Source: UBA11606 sp049437325
GTDB lineage: Bacteria; Actinomycetota; Acidimicrobiia; Acidimicrobiales; Aldehydirespiratoraceae
DNA: 55,553 nucleotides
Reading direction: 5' to 3'
Assembly: GCA_049437325.1 (NCBI GenBank)
Contig: JBMTIM010000013.1
Location: 1-55,553, forward strand
Shown here: in pieces, positions 35,824 to 44,123 of the stretch
How the letters are laid out: every line of letters starts with the position of its first letter
Position numbering within the stretch: the first letter of the stretch is position 1
Program-made: the position numbers and the translations under genes
Notes under the pieces: model-generated
The model's database searches: none
What the model was told of the DNA's origin: nothing
Seen by the model: only the letters and a program-made list of their open reading frames with translations

Positions 35824-37047
35824 ATGCGATGGCGAGGTCTGATTCCCCTCGTCACCGGTGCGCTACTTGCGGTGTCGTGCGGCGGGGGCGCTGCCGAAAG
35901 ACCTCAGGCGTCCGACCCGGCGATATCCCTTCCCGCTGCCGCCGACGCGTCGACGACAACGCCCGCCTCGGTGACGACATCCACGACCGTGATCGACGGC
36001 GGCAGCACCGACGACACCGTTCCGGCCGACGCGGCCGAGGGTGCGCCCGACACGCCACTCGCCGCCTCGACACCGCTTCCACCGATCTCCCTCACCGACA
36101 TCCCCGACCTCGTTGCGGCATGGGGAACGGGAACCGGTGATCCGCTCGAGCTCGCCCGCCGGCTCATCGGCTTCCCGCTCGAGATCGTCGTTCCCGCCGC
36201 CAGCTCGCCCTACAGCGTCCGCGTCGAACTCGACGGCCGCGACCCAGCAGCCAGCTGGCGGTGGGACTGGCGCTACGGCGCGGCGGCCCCTGCCGGCGTC
36301 GGTCAAATCGATGCCGACCTTCCCGAGGGAGGTCGCGGAACAATCGAGGGTCGACTGCATTTCGACCCACTCTTTGCCCGCTTCGGGTGGAGCAACGCTG
36401 CGCAGGTGATCAGCGATCCCAGCCGAGGCAGCGGTGGACCCCAGTCGGTGAATTGGGCGTACCGGAAAGACGATCCCACCTTCGTCATCGATGAACTCGT
36501 GGCCGAGGCCGTGGGCGCGCGGGCCTGGGTCGACGAAGACATCGACGTTCGCAATGGTGACGACCGCGCCGGCTACGCAGTCGAGATCGCCCTCCGGTCC
36601 GAGGCGGGCTCGATTGTCGTCCCCCTCCTTGCGGCGCTCCTCGCTGAAGCACCGCAGCTCCCGGGTTCGCGCGTCATCGAACTCGACCTTGTCTCGTACG
36701 ACCGCACCGACGAGAGCCTGTTCGCCGAGGAGGGCCTGCGCTATCTCGAACTGGGGGTGGTGTGGGAACTCCAGCCGGACGCAGAGGAGGCAGCGAGGCA
36801 GTCCTACTCCCTCGGCCTCGACGGCACGGTGTTTCAGATGGGCGAGGAGAGCTTCTCGGACGCAGGCTTCATCCGGGTTGTCGACGCAACCGTCGACAGC
36901 AACGGAGTGTGGCGCCAGCCAGTGATCCTCTTGCGCCGCTATCCCGGATTCATCAGTGTGTGGCGAGCCGACGACGGCACCCTCCGAAGTGGCATGGATG
37001 TCACGCTCGAACCAAACCGGGAGATCCTCCAACCAGTCGCCGGCTAG
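35824..37047 (+). CDS. Putative lipoprotein, function unknown
   Basis: Exported protein of about 407 residues. MRWRGLIPLVTGALLAVSC is a signal peptide with lipobox AVSC, followed by a long Ala/Thr/Ser-rich linker (about residues 20-80) of the sort seen in actinobacterial surface proteins. The remainder looks like a beta-rich extracellular domain; no catalytic motif is recognised. ATG 35824 is chosen over an upstream start because it places the charged n-region directly before the hydrophobic stretch. It ends in a 4-bp convergent overlap with the 2OG oxygenase. Confidence 0.75.
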   Translation: MRWRGLIPLVTGALLAVSCGGGAAERPQASDPAISLPAAADASTTTPASVTTSTTVIDGGSTDDTVPADAAEGAPDTPLAASTPLPPISLTDIPDLVAAWGTGTGDPLELARRLIGFPLEIVVPAASSPYSVRVELDGRDPAASWRWDWRYGAAAPAGVGQIDADLPEGGRGTIEGRLHFDPLFARFGWSNAAQVISDPSRGSGGPQSVNWAYRKDDPTFVIDELVAEAVGARAWVDEDIDVRNGDDRAGYAVEIALRSEAGSIVVPLLAALLAEAPQLPGSRVIELDLVSYDRTDESLFAEEGLRYLELGVVWELQPDAEEAARQSYSLGLDGTVFQMGEESFSDAGFIRVVDATVDSNGVWRQPVILLRRYPGFISVWRADDGTLRSGMDVTLEPNREILQPVAG

Positions 37048-38015
37048 GGCTCGTCGAGGCGACGAGCGGTCTCGGTCAGGTTGATCTCCCACAGCACCTT
37101 GTCGAGCGCGTCGCTCGCGGCAATCGACGAGTACCGCAGTGGATTGTCGGCAGTGACCGTCGAGGCCATCGGCGAGAGGATCGTCCATGGTGTTGGATGG
37201 GCGAACTGCACAACGCTGTAGCGATCGCCCTGCTGTCCATCACCGGAAACGACTCGGTGGATACCCGACGGAATCATCCCGTTGCTGAGCCGCTCGAGCA
37301 TCAGGCCGGTGTTGATGATCGCCGAACCGTCCGGCGGTGCGGCGTCGATCCAGCCATCGTCGCTCTTGACCTGCAATCCGGCGGCCGTCGCCCGCGGCAG
37401 CGCAGTGATGAGGTTGATGTCGGCGTGCTCACCCGCCCACACATGCTGCTCTCCGGGGGCTTGCTCCATCGCTGGGTAGTGGATGGCGCGCGTGAGCGTT
37501 GCCCCGTCGGTCAACATCTCGTCGAAAAAGCTCTCATGGGCTCCGAGGCCCTCGGCGATGATCCGGAGCACCCGACGCTGCAGATCGGCAACACAGTGGT
37601 GGAACGACATGAGCAGGTCGCGAACGCCGGGAAGGTCGTCCTCGGGCAGGGTCGGAGGCCCGTACCGATGGGGGTACTTGTCGCGCAGCGGGTGGCCCTC
37701 GGCGAGTGGCGCACCCCAGTTCAACATTTCCTTCCAATCGGGCACGTCGGCGATGGCGGCCGTTTCGACCAGGAGGCCCGTGTAGCCGGTCTGGCCGTTG
37801 CTCCCTGGTACCACGTAGGCGTCCTTGCGCTCCTGCGACATGGTGAAGAAGGCCTCGAGTTGGGCATACGCCTCGTCGATCAGTTCGATCGGTAGGTCGT
37901 GTTCGACGTAGACAAATCCGGTGACGAGGCTGCGCGCGACCCCATCGACGACGGCACGGCGGGCAGCACCCGATCCGGACTCGAAGGCCAGCAGATCGAC
38001 ATCGAGGATCTCCAT
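37044..38015 (-). CDS. 2-oxoglutarate/Fe(II) oxygenase, isopenicillin N synthase family
   Basis: Non-haem iron oxygenase of 323 residues. The facial triad is in EHADINL (His and Asp, about residue 198) and SGIHRVV (His, about 253), with RYSVVQF giving the Arg-x-Ser that binds 2-oxoglutarate. The N-terminal DIOX_N-type region includes GFVYVEHD and QLEAFFTMSQERKDAY. It could hydroxylate or desaturate a small molecule, or modify gibberellin- or penicillin-like substrates as relatives do; nothing specific can be said. It converges with the lipoprotein gene. Confidence 0.88.
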   Translation of the reverse strand: MEILDVDLLAFESGSGAARRAVVDGVARSLVTGFVYVEHDLPIELIDEAYAQLEAFFTMSQERKDAYVVPGSNGQTGYTGLLVETAAIADVPDWKEMLNWGAPLAEGHPLRDKYPHRYGPPTLPEDDLPGVRDLLMSFHHCVADLQRRVLRIIAEGLGAHESFFDEMLTDGATLTRAIHYPAMEQAPGEQHVWAGEHADINLITALPRATAAGLQVKSDDGWIDAAPPDGSAIINTGLMLERLSNGMIPSGIHRVVSGDGQQGDRYSVVQFAHPTPWTILSPMASTVTADNPLRYSSIAASDALDKVLWEINLTETARRLDEP

Positions 38016-38075
38016 CTCCGAACCCTATCCCGACCCTGTTTGCGCTCGTGGTGGGCGAGCCGTCAGGCTTGCACC

Positions 38076-38555
38076 GTGACCGACCGTCCGAAGCCTCGTG
38101 CCTCCGCCGACGATCGGCTTGCGAAAATGGTCACTACGGACTGGTTCCGTGCCATCGCACCGAAGGTGATCCCGCCGATGCATCGGGCGTTGCGGATGCT
38201 GAGCCGGGGCAGGTTCGTTCCCGGGGCCGGGCTGATGTTGACGACGGTCGGCGCCCAGAGCGGCAAGCGGCGAGAGACGCCGCTCGAGGCAGTGCCGTGT
38301 CCGGATGGGACGTGGGTGGTCGTCGGGAGCAACTTCGCCCAAGACCACCATCCGGCCTGGACGAACAATCTGATCGCCAACCCCGACGCCGATGTCTTGA
38401 TCCGCGGTCGCACGTTGCGGGTCAGAGCCGAGCTCCTGACGGGCGACGAGCGCGCCGAAGCCTGGCGACTGGCCCTCGCCCACTTCGGTGGCTGGCAGGC
38501 CTACACCGAGATCACCGACCGAGAGTTCCGCGTCTTTCGTCTCACCCCCGTCTGA
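38076..38555 (+). CDS. Deazaflavin (F420)-dependent nitroreductase/quinone reductase, DDN family
   Basis: Split-beta-barrel protein of 159 residues of the DDN/FGD-independent F420H2 reductase family, known from mycobacteria. The signature is LTTVGAQSGKRRETPLEAVP, then WVVVGSNFAQDHHPAWTNNL (in part) and a C-terminal FGGWQAYTEITDREFRVFRL (in part). GTG 38076 is chosen because MTDRPKPRA is a natural start; the frame is open further upstream but overlaps the divergent oxygenase gene. It implies that the organism makes coenzyme F420. The physiological substrate, perhaps menaquinone, is inferred from the family. Confidence 0.87.
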   Translation: MTDRPKPRASADDRLAKMVTTDWFRAIAPKVIPPMHRALRMLSRGRFVPGAGLMLTTVGAQSGKRRETPLEAVPCPDGTWVVVGSNFAQDHHPAWTNNLIANPDADVLIRGRTLRVRAELLTGDERAEAWRLALAHFGGWQAYTEITDREFRVFRLTPV

Positions 38556-38597
38556 GGGGCATCTCGAGACCTTCCGAGGCGAGCACCCCTCGTGGGT

Positions 38598-39059
38598 TCA
38601 GTGGTCGGTCTCGAGGGAGTCGGCGAGCCTCGGCAACACGGCGGCGAGCAACTCGATCTCCCCGGCGGTGAGCCGATCGACGAACAGCCGGCGAACCTCC
38701 GCCACATGCCCCACCGCTGCATCACGAAGACACCCGAACCCGGCCTCGGTGAGTACCACCCACCAGACGCGGGCGTCCGCCTCGCACCGTTCGCGTTCAA
38801 CGACACCCGCACGGCTGAGGCGGTCGATGCGCTGTGAGAGCCGTGACGGCGAGTTCGTGACCGACGCAGCGAGGTCGGACATCCGCATGCGCCGACCGTC
38901 GGCCTCGCTGAGCCGCACCAGGACCTCGTAATCGTCGGTGGTGAGACCGCTGTCGTTCTTCAACTGGCGATCGGATGCGGCAAGGATGCGGCGGCTGGCA
39001 TCGATCCAGCCGCGCCAGGCCTGCTGTTCGCGCTCGCTCAACCAGGTCGGTTCCGACAT
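38598..39059 (-). CDS. MarR family transcriptional regulator
   Basis: Winged-helix regulator of 153 residues. The family pattern is clear: ASRRILAASDRQLKND, LTTDDYEVLVRLSEA, MRMSDLAASVTNSPSRLSQRIDRL (in part; recognition helix) and ADARVWWVVLTEAGFGCL, the wing. The start MSEPTWLSE at 39059 is the usual position; the frame is open upstream but that part lacks family resemblance. It is divergent from nrdAB across 365 bp. The ligand and targets are unknown. Confidence 0.9.
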   Translation of the reverse strand: MSEPTWLSEREQQAWRGWIDASRRILAASDRQLKNDSGLTTDDYEVLVRLSEADGRRMRMSDLAASVTNSPSRLSQRIDRLSRAGVVERERCEADARVWWVVLTEAGFGCLRDAAVGHVAEVRRLFVDRLTAGEIELLAAVLPRLADSLETDH

Positions 39060-39424
39060 CGCGACTGATTCTAGACGAGCACATGCTGTTGCGAATCCCA
39101 CGTTGTCCACAGGCGAGAAGGTGCCGATCGACGGCGTTTTCACCCCTCGAGGCAAATTACACACATGCTGTGGAAAGACTGTGAAGCAATCTGTGGAGCC
39201 GGTCTGTGGCGGCCGATCTGCCAATAACCTACGATCAACTTCATTGATTTTTCAGGGTTTTGCGAGAAAGCACAGCCGTGCCCTTGACGCAGGTGTAATT
39301 ACGCGGCTGTACTTACATACCCTGCCTCGGTGAGGCAGGTGCGGGTTGGTGGTCTGACCGGGAGCCACCTACGAAGCTCGCTGGTGATTCCGGTGCGGGA
39401 ACAGAACGGGAAGAGGGGCGCCAC
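39060..39424. promoter_or_regulatory. Intergenic region between marR-type gene and nrdA: DnaA-box-like sites, promoter, leader hairpin
   Basis: The 365-bp gap holds no gene. TTGTCCACA at 39103-39111 is a perfect actinobacterial DnaA box. TGTGGAAAG at 39169-39177 is an inverted near-match, with weaker ones at 39180 and 39192. An AT-richer stretch (39230-39310) contains a -35-like TTGACG at 39284-39289 and a -10-like TGTACT at 39308-39313. The predicted leader of about 105 nt opens with the hairpin at 39321-39339. AGAGGGG precedes the nrdA ATG. No NrdR box or B12 riboswitch was recognised. Confidence 0.5.
39321..39339 (+). other. Hairpin at the predicted 5' end of the nrdAB leader
   Basis: CCTGCCTC and GAGGCAGG form a perfect 8-bp stem around a GGT loop. 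It falls at or just after the predicted transcription start. No U-tract follows, so it is unlikely to be a terminator; a transcript-stabilising or regulatory role is possible. Confidence 0.5.
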
Positions 39425-41881
39425 ATGGCGATGATCGAGGATCGGCTCTCAGCAGTCGGTGACGTAGCAGCCACGGTCGAGACCAGCACGAGCATGCGGG
39501 TCAAGAAACGGAACGGGACACTCGAGCCAGTCGACCTGAACAAAATCGTCAATGCGGTCGCTCGTGCATCCGAGGGCCTTATCGGTGTGGACCCCATGGT
39601 GGTGTCCACCCGCACGATCTCGGCGCTCGCCGACGGATCGACCACCCAAGAACTCGACGAACTGTCGATCCGGACCGCAGCGGGTCTGATCGTCGAAGAG
39701 CCCAACTACTCCAAGCTCGCCGCCCGGATGCTGGCCACCTACGTCGACAAAGAGGTCCGCAATCAGAACGTCCCCTGGTTCTCGGAGTCGGTGTCACTGG
39801 GTCACAATCTCGGACTGATCGGCGATGCCGTCTTCGAATTCGTCACCACCCACGCTCCCGAACTCAACGCCGCCATCAACACCCAGCGAGACAAGAACTT
39901 CGAGTTCTTCGGTCTGCGCACGGTGTACGACCGCTACCTCCTGCGACACCCCGAAACCCGCAAGGTCATCGAGACCCCGCAGTACTTCTTTCTCCGGGTC
40001 GCCTGCGGCCTCGCAACCGACCCGGACGAGGCGATCAAGTTCTACGACCTCATGTCGTCGCTTGCCTACCTTGCCTCCTCCCCCACCCTGTTCAATTCCG
40101 GAACCACCCACCCACAGATGTCGAGTTGCTACCTGCTCGACTCGCCCGAAGACTCCCTCGAGGGCATCTACAAGCGCTACACCGACATCGCCCGACTGTC
40201 GAAGTTCGCCGGTGGCATCGGTGTTGCCTGGCACCGGATCCGCTCCAAGAACAGCCTGATCGTCGGCACCAACGGGCTCAGCAACGGCATTGTCCCGTGG
40301 CTCAAAACCCTCGACGCCTCGGTCTCGGCGGTCAACCAGGGTGGCCGGCGCAAGGGTGCTGCCTGCGTGTACCTCGAGAGCTGGCATGCCGACATCGACC
40401 AGTTCCTCGAACTGCGCGACAACACCGGTGACCACGCCCGCCGCACCCACAACATCAACCTCGCCAACTGGATCCCCGATCTCTTCATGGAGCGGGTCGA
40501 GAAAGACTGGCAGTGGAGCCTGTTCGACCCGAAGAAGGTTCCCGAACTCATCGACACCTTCGGTGACGAGTTCCGGGCCATCTACGAGCAGGCCGAGGCC
40601 GACGGCCGCTTCGAGAAGCAGGTTCCGGCCCGTCAGCTCTACCAGCGCATGATGAAGACACTGGCCGAGACCGGCAACGGTTGGATGACCTTCAAGGACT
40701 CCAGCAACGAAAAGTGCAACCAGACCGGCCCCGGTTCCAACGGTGATGCCAACGCCCGTGATCGCGTCGTGCACCTCTCGAACCTCTGCACCGAGATCCT
40801 CGAGGTCACGTCGCAGTCCGAGACCGCCGTCTGCAATCTCGGCTCGATCAACCTCGGTGAGTTCGTCGTCGCATCGGACGACGCCATCGGCATCGACTTC
40901 CAACGCCTCGGTGAGGTCGTCCGCCAGGTCGTGCCGTTCCTCGACCGGGTGATCGACATCAACTACTACCCGACCGATGAGTCCGGGGCCTCCAACGAAC
41001 GTTGGCGCCCCGTAGGCCTTGGTCTCATGGGTCTGCAGGACGTCTTCTTCAAGATGGGCGTGCCGTTCGACTCTCCGACCGCCCGGGACGTGAGCCGCCG
41101 TATCTCAGAAGAGATCTACTTCAACGCACTGTGGGCGTCGACCGAACTCGCCGAGGCCAACGGACCGCATGCCGCCTTCGACGAGACTCGTGCTGCCGCT
41201 GGTGAACTCCAGTTCGATCTTTGGGGCGTCGAACCCACCGACACCGAGCGCTGGGGCGAGTTGCGTCAGCGCATCGAAGAGCACGGCCTGCGCAACTCAC
41301 TCATGATCGCCATCGCGCCGACCGCCACGATTGCGTCGATCGCAGGCTGCTACGAGTGCATCGAACCGCAGGTCTCCAACCTCTTCAAGCGTGAGACCCT
41401 CTCGGGCGAGTTCATGCAGATCAACCGCTACCTCGTCAAGGATCTCCAGGCACGCGGCCTGTGGGATGCCCAGATGATCGCCGATGTGAAGAAGGCCGAA
41501 GGCTCGATTCAAGATGTCGACCGCATCCCCGACGACCTGAAAGCGATCTACCGCACAGCGTGGGAAATCCCGATGAAGAGCCTCATCGAGATGGCTGCCG
41601 ATCGCGGCGCGTTCATCGATCAGAGCCAGTCGCTCAACCTGTTCATGGAGTCACCCACCATCGGCAAGCTCTCGTCGATGTACATGTACGCATGGAAGGC
41701 CGGTCTCAAAACCACCTACTACCTGCGTTCCCGCCCGGCGACCCGAATCAACAAGACCACCACCCCCAGTGGTGGTCCAAACGGCGGCGGCCAGCCGGCC
41801 CCCGAGAAAAAGATGTTCACCGACGAAGAGGCCATCGCCTGTTCGCTCGAGAACCCCGAGGCATGTGAGGCGTGCGACTGA
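39425..41881 (+). CDS. nrdA: Class I ribonucleoside-diphosphate reductase alpha subunit
   Basis: Catalytic subunit of 818 residues that reduces ribonucleotides to deoxyribonucleotides. An N-terminal ATP-cone (about residues 18-105; VKKRNGTLEPVDLNKIV) provides dATP feedback. The barrel includes QMSSCYLLDSPEDS (redox cysteine), FAGGIGVAWHRIRSKNS (in part), CTEILEV (thiyl-radical region), CNLGSINLGEF (redox cysteine) and PTATIASIAGCYECIEP (in part). The C-terminal tail CEACD carries the cysteine pair for thioredoxin/glutaredoxin exchange. The stop overlaps the nrdB start (TGATG). AGAGGGG precedes ATG 39425. Confidence 0.97.
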   Translation: MAMIEDRLSAVGDVAATVETSTSMRVKKRNGTLEPVDLNKIVNAVARASEGLIGVDPMVVSTRTISALADGSTTQELDELSIRTAAGLIVEEPNYSKLAARMLATYVDKEVRNQNVPWFSESVSLGHNLGLIGDAVFEFVTTHAPELNAAINTQRDKNFEFFGLRTVYDRYLLRHPETRKVIETPQYFFLRVACGLATDPDEAIKFYDLMSSLAYLASSPTLFNSGTTHPQMSSCYLLDSPEDSLEGIYKRYTDIARLSKFAGGIGVAWHRIRSKNSLIVGTNGLSNGIVPWLKTLDASVSAVNQGGRRKGAACVYLESWHADIDQFLELRDNTGDHARRTHNINLANWIPDLFMERVEKDWQWSLFDPKKVPELIDTFGDEFRAIYEQAEADGRFEKQVPARQLYQRMMKTLAETGNGWMTFKDSSNEKCNQTGPGSNGDANARDRVVHLSNLCTEILEVTSQSETAVCNLGSINLGEFVVASDDAIGIDFQRLGEVVRQVVPFLDRVIDINYYPTDESGASNERWRPVGLGLMGLQDVFFKMGVPFDSPTARDVSRRISEEIYFNALWASTELAEANGPHAAFDETRAAAGELQFDLWGVEPTDTERWGELRQRIEEHGLRNSLMIAIAPTATIASIAGCYECIEPQVSNLFKRETLSGEFMQINRYLVKDLQARGLWDAQMIADVKKAEGSIQDVDRIPDDLKAIYRTAWEIPMKSLIEMAADRGAFIDQSQSLNLFMESPTIGKLSSMYMYAWKAGLKTTYYLRSRPATRINKTTTPSGGPNGGGQPAPEKKMFTDEEAIACSLENPEACEACD

Positions 41882-42972
41882 TGGCTCTTGCAGAAGATCC
41901 CACCTTTGCAGGGACCGCTGCCCCTGCGTTCGACGCAACGACGCTTGGGCATTCCGCCAAGCGGGGGGCTCGAACCAACATCCTCGACCCCGGTTTCGAC
42001 CTCACCTTGCGGCCGATGCGATATCCGCAGTTCTTCGACATGTACAAGGATGCGATCAAGAACACGTGGACCGTCGAAGAGATCGACTTCTCCGATGATC
42101 TGACCGATCTCGACCGCAAGCTGATGCCGGCTGAGAAGCACCTGATCAGTCGTCTCGTGGCGTTCTTCGCCACCGGTGACTCGATCGTGGCCAACAATTT
42201 GGTGCTCAACCTGTACCAGCACATCAACTCGCCCGAAGCCCGGATGTACCTGAGCCGACAGCTCTACGAAGAGGCGCTGCACGTCCAGTTCTACTTGAAC
42301 CTGCTCGACAACTACATCCCCGATCACGACGAACGAGCCGAAGCCTTCGCCGCCATCGAGAACATCCCCTCGATCCGAGCCAAGGCCGAGTTCTGTTTCA
42401 AGTGGATGGGCAACGTTCCCAACGGGCCACTGCAGACCGAAGAAGACCGCAAGCGGTTCCTCATGAACCTGATCTGCTTCGCCACGTGTATCGAGGGTCT
42501 GTTCTTCTTCGCTGCGTTCGCCTATGTGTACTTCCTGCGCAGCAAGGGACTGCTCAACGGTCTCGCGGCAGGAACGAACTGGGTGTTCCGCGACGAGTCG
42601 ATGCACATGAACTTCGCCCTCGAGGTCATCAACACGGTTCGAGCGGAGGAGCCTGCACTGTTCGACGACGATCTCGGGCAGCGCATCACGGCGATGATCG
42701 AAGAAGCAGTCGATGCCGAATTCCAGTTCGCCGAGGACCTCCTCGGCGAGGGGGTGCCCGGCATGTCCACCGCCGACACCCGTACCTACCTCGAGTTCGT
42801 CGCAGACCAACGCCTTCAGCAACTTGGTCTCCCGAAGCGGTACGACGCATCGAACCCGTTCGCCTTCATGGAACTGCAGGATGTGCAGGAGCTCTCGAAC
42901 TTCTTCGAGCGAACCGTGTCGGCCTACCAGGTCGGGGTCGAAGGCGACGTTGCCTTCGACGAGGACTTCTAA
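41881..42972 (+). CDS. nrdB: Class I ribonucleoside-diphosphate reductase beta subunit
   Basis: Radical-generating subunit of 363 residues. Carboxylate/histidine ligands are visible in FFATGDSIVANN (Asp), LYEEALHVQFY (E-x2-H), CIEGLFFFAAF (Glu) and FRDESMHMNF (E-x2-H). A tyrosine stands four residues after the first ligand histidine, the position of the radical tyrosine in class Ia enzymes, so a tyrosyl-radical cofactor is likely rather than the class Ic type. ATG 41881 is coupled to nrdA by a one-base overlap. Two hairpins follow the stop. Confidence 0.96.
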   Translation: MALAEDPTFAGTAAPAFDATTLGHSAKRGARTNILDPGFDLTLRPMRYPQFFDMYKDAIKNTWTVEEIDFSDDLTDLDRKLMPAEKHLISRLVAFFATGDSIVANNLVLNLYQHINSPEARMYLSRQLYEEALHVQFYLNLLDNYIPDHDERAEAFAAIENIPSIRAKAEFCFKWMGNVPNGPLQTEEDRKRFLMNLICFATCIEGLFFFAAFAYVYFLRSKGLLNGLAAGTNWVFRDESMHMNFALEVINTVRAEEPALFDDDLGQRITAMIEEAVDAEFQFAEDLLGEGVPGMSTADTRTYLEFVADQRLQQLGLPKRYDASNPFAFMELQDVQELSNFFERTVSAYQVGVEGDVAFDEDF

Positions 42973-43002
42973 CCAAGGTCTGGCTTCCCCGAGCCACCAC
43001 CA

Positions 43003-43025
43003 GGCCCGGTTTCACCGACCGGGCC
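43003..43025. terminator. Hairpin downstream of nrdB
   Basis: GGCCCGGT and ACCGGGCC form an 8-bp stem with a 7-nt loop, 30 bp after the nrdB stop. No U-tract follows. Together with the next hairpin it probably ends transcription from both sides. Confidence 0.5.
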
Positions 43026-43035
43026 AACACCCCTC

Positions 43036-43068
43036 GACGGCCGCCCTGAAAACCCCGGGGCGGCCGTC
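43036..43068. terminator. Strong hairpin between the convergent nrdB and selenoprotein genes
   Basis: GACGGCCGCC and GGCGGCCGTC form a perfect 10-bp stem, with CCCCGG pairing possible inside the loop. It is symmetrical and sits between convergent operons, so bidirectional termination is likely, in the U-less style common in actinobacteria. Confidence 0.6.
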
Positions 43069-43121
43069 CCGCGTCTGGCGTCGCTGTTACGGCGAACCGT
43101 GCTGCCCGAGAGAGCCGTGGC

Positions 43122-44123
43122 TCAGTACCCGGTGATGCCGTGATAGGGACGGCCTGCCGCCTGCGCCTCGTCATAGAGCGCCATGAACCCGGCACCGAAG
43201 GGATCCTCTCCCTGAAGTGGCATTGCGGCCCGACGGATCGTCCAATCGAAGGGTGCCAGTTCACCGGCGATGGTGTAGTTGCGAGCAGCTCCCTGCTCAT
43301 CGCCACGATGCCGGAGTTCGTTGGCGATCCGGAACCGGAGCCGGGCCTGCTCCTCGTCGACACTGAGATCGCCGACCGAGGCTCGGATCTCATCGTCGGT
43401 AAGTTCGGTCCTCCCGTCGCCGACCCAGGCCCGCACCCGATCGTGCTGCCGGTCGGAGTCGATGCCCGTGAACTCCCGGAACATGTCGGTACCGAACGCA
43501 CTCCAGTTCGGGTGCACGATGCGGTCGTTCTCATCGATCATCACGACGGTCGGAACGTTGGAGATCGCGTACAGCTCAGTGAGAAGGTGGTCAGGATCCA
43601 TCAGAACCGGGAACGTGATGCCCTCGGCGAAGCCGCGAATGGCCTCGGTGTTCTCGTCGATGGCTACCGCGATCACCTCGAAGTCGCGGTGACCTGCGGT
43701 GTGGAGCTCATCTCGCAGTGCCTGCCACCCGGGCAGGTCGAATGCGCACCCTCACCAACTGGAAAAGGCGACGAGCAGCCGCTTCTTGCTGCGATGGTCG
43801 GACAGTGCCGTGAGCCCACCATCGAGATCGGGCAGCGAGAAGTCGGGCGCAACGAGATCGACGAGCGCCGAACGCCGACGCGCTCGATGAGCCCCAATCG
43901 CAGCGAGCCCCGACAGGGAGTCGATCGCAACCGGCCGATCGAGCAGGTCGGCCAGCACGACGAGATCGACAGCCCCGTCGACGACCAGTGCGCTGCGGTC
44001 CGGAACGATCACGCAGGTATCGCCCTGGCAGAGCCCTTCGGGCCTGAGTTCCCAGCCGATGTCGATCAGCTGCTGTTCAGTGAGCCTGCCGGTCGATTCG
44101 ACGATCGCCGTGTCGTTGGTCAT
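43122..44123 (-). CDS. Thioredoxin-like (TlpA/AhpC-TSA type) selenoprotein with a W-U-G-C motif
   Basis: Predicted redox protein of 333 residues with one in-frame TGA at 43754-43752 (residue about 124). Residues upstream (LVDLVAPDFSLPDLDGG, LLVAFSSW) and downstream (GCAFDLPGWQALRDEL, FEVIAVAIDE, FPVLMDP, NVPTVVMIDENDRIVH) form one continuous thioredoxin/peroxiredoxin-like domain. The TGA stands exactly where the first catalytic cysteine (FxxWCxxC) is expected, and Cys126 follows as U-G-C. The N-terminal 90 residues and a C-terminal region (about 220-333) are unrecognised. The start is ATG 44123, in a TGATG overlap with the MFS gene. No signal peptide is seen. Reading TGA as Sec is inferred. 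Confidence 0.82.
43714..43746 (-). promoter_or_regulatory. Putative bacterial SECIS hairpin of the thioredoxin-like selenoprotein
   Basis: On the coding strand, 20 nt after the TGA, CCUGCC and GGCAGG form a perfect 6-bp stem with loop CGGGU. A lower stem CGCA/UGCG closes it across an internal loop. Distance, apical loop size and a G among the first two loop bases fit the bacterial SECIS pattern. Confidence 0.75.

Noticed and set aside
39100..39240. Replication origin at the DnaA-box cluster
   Set aside because: Only one perfect and one good box are present, and none of dnaA, dnaN, gyrB or rpmH is nearby; gene regulation is more likely.
39390..39410. A further IclR-type site before nrdA (GATTCCGGTGCGGGAAC)
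   Set aside because: Too few matches to the consensus beyond GGAAC.
39320..39424. Cobalamin riboswitch in the nrdAB leader
   Set aside because: The hairpin and GGAG-like bits suggested it, but no B12 box or the required multi-stem core was found.
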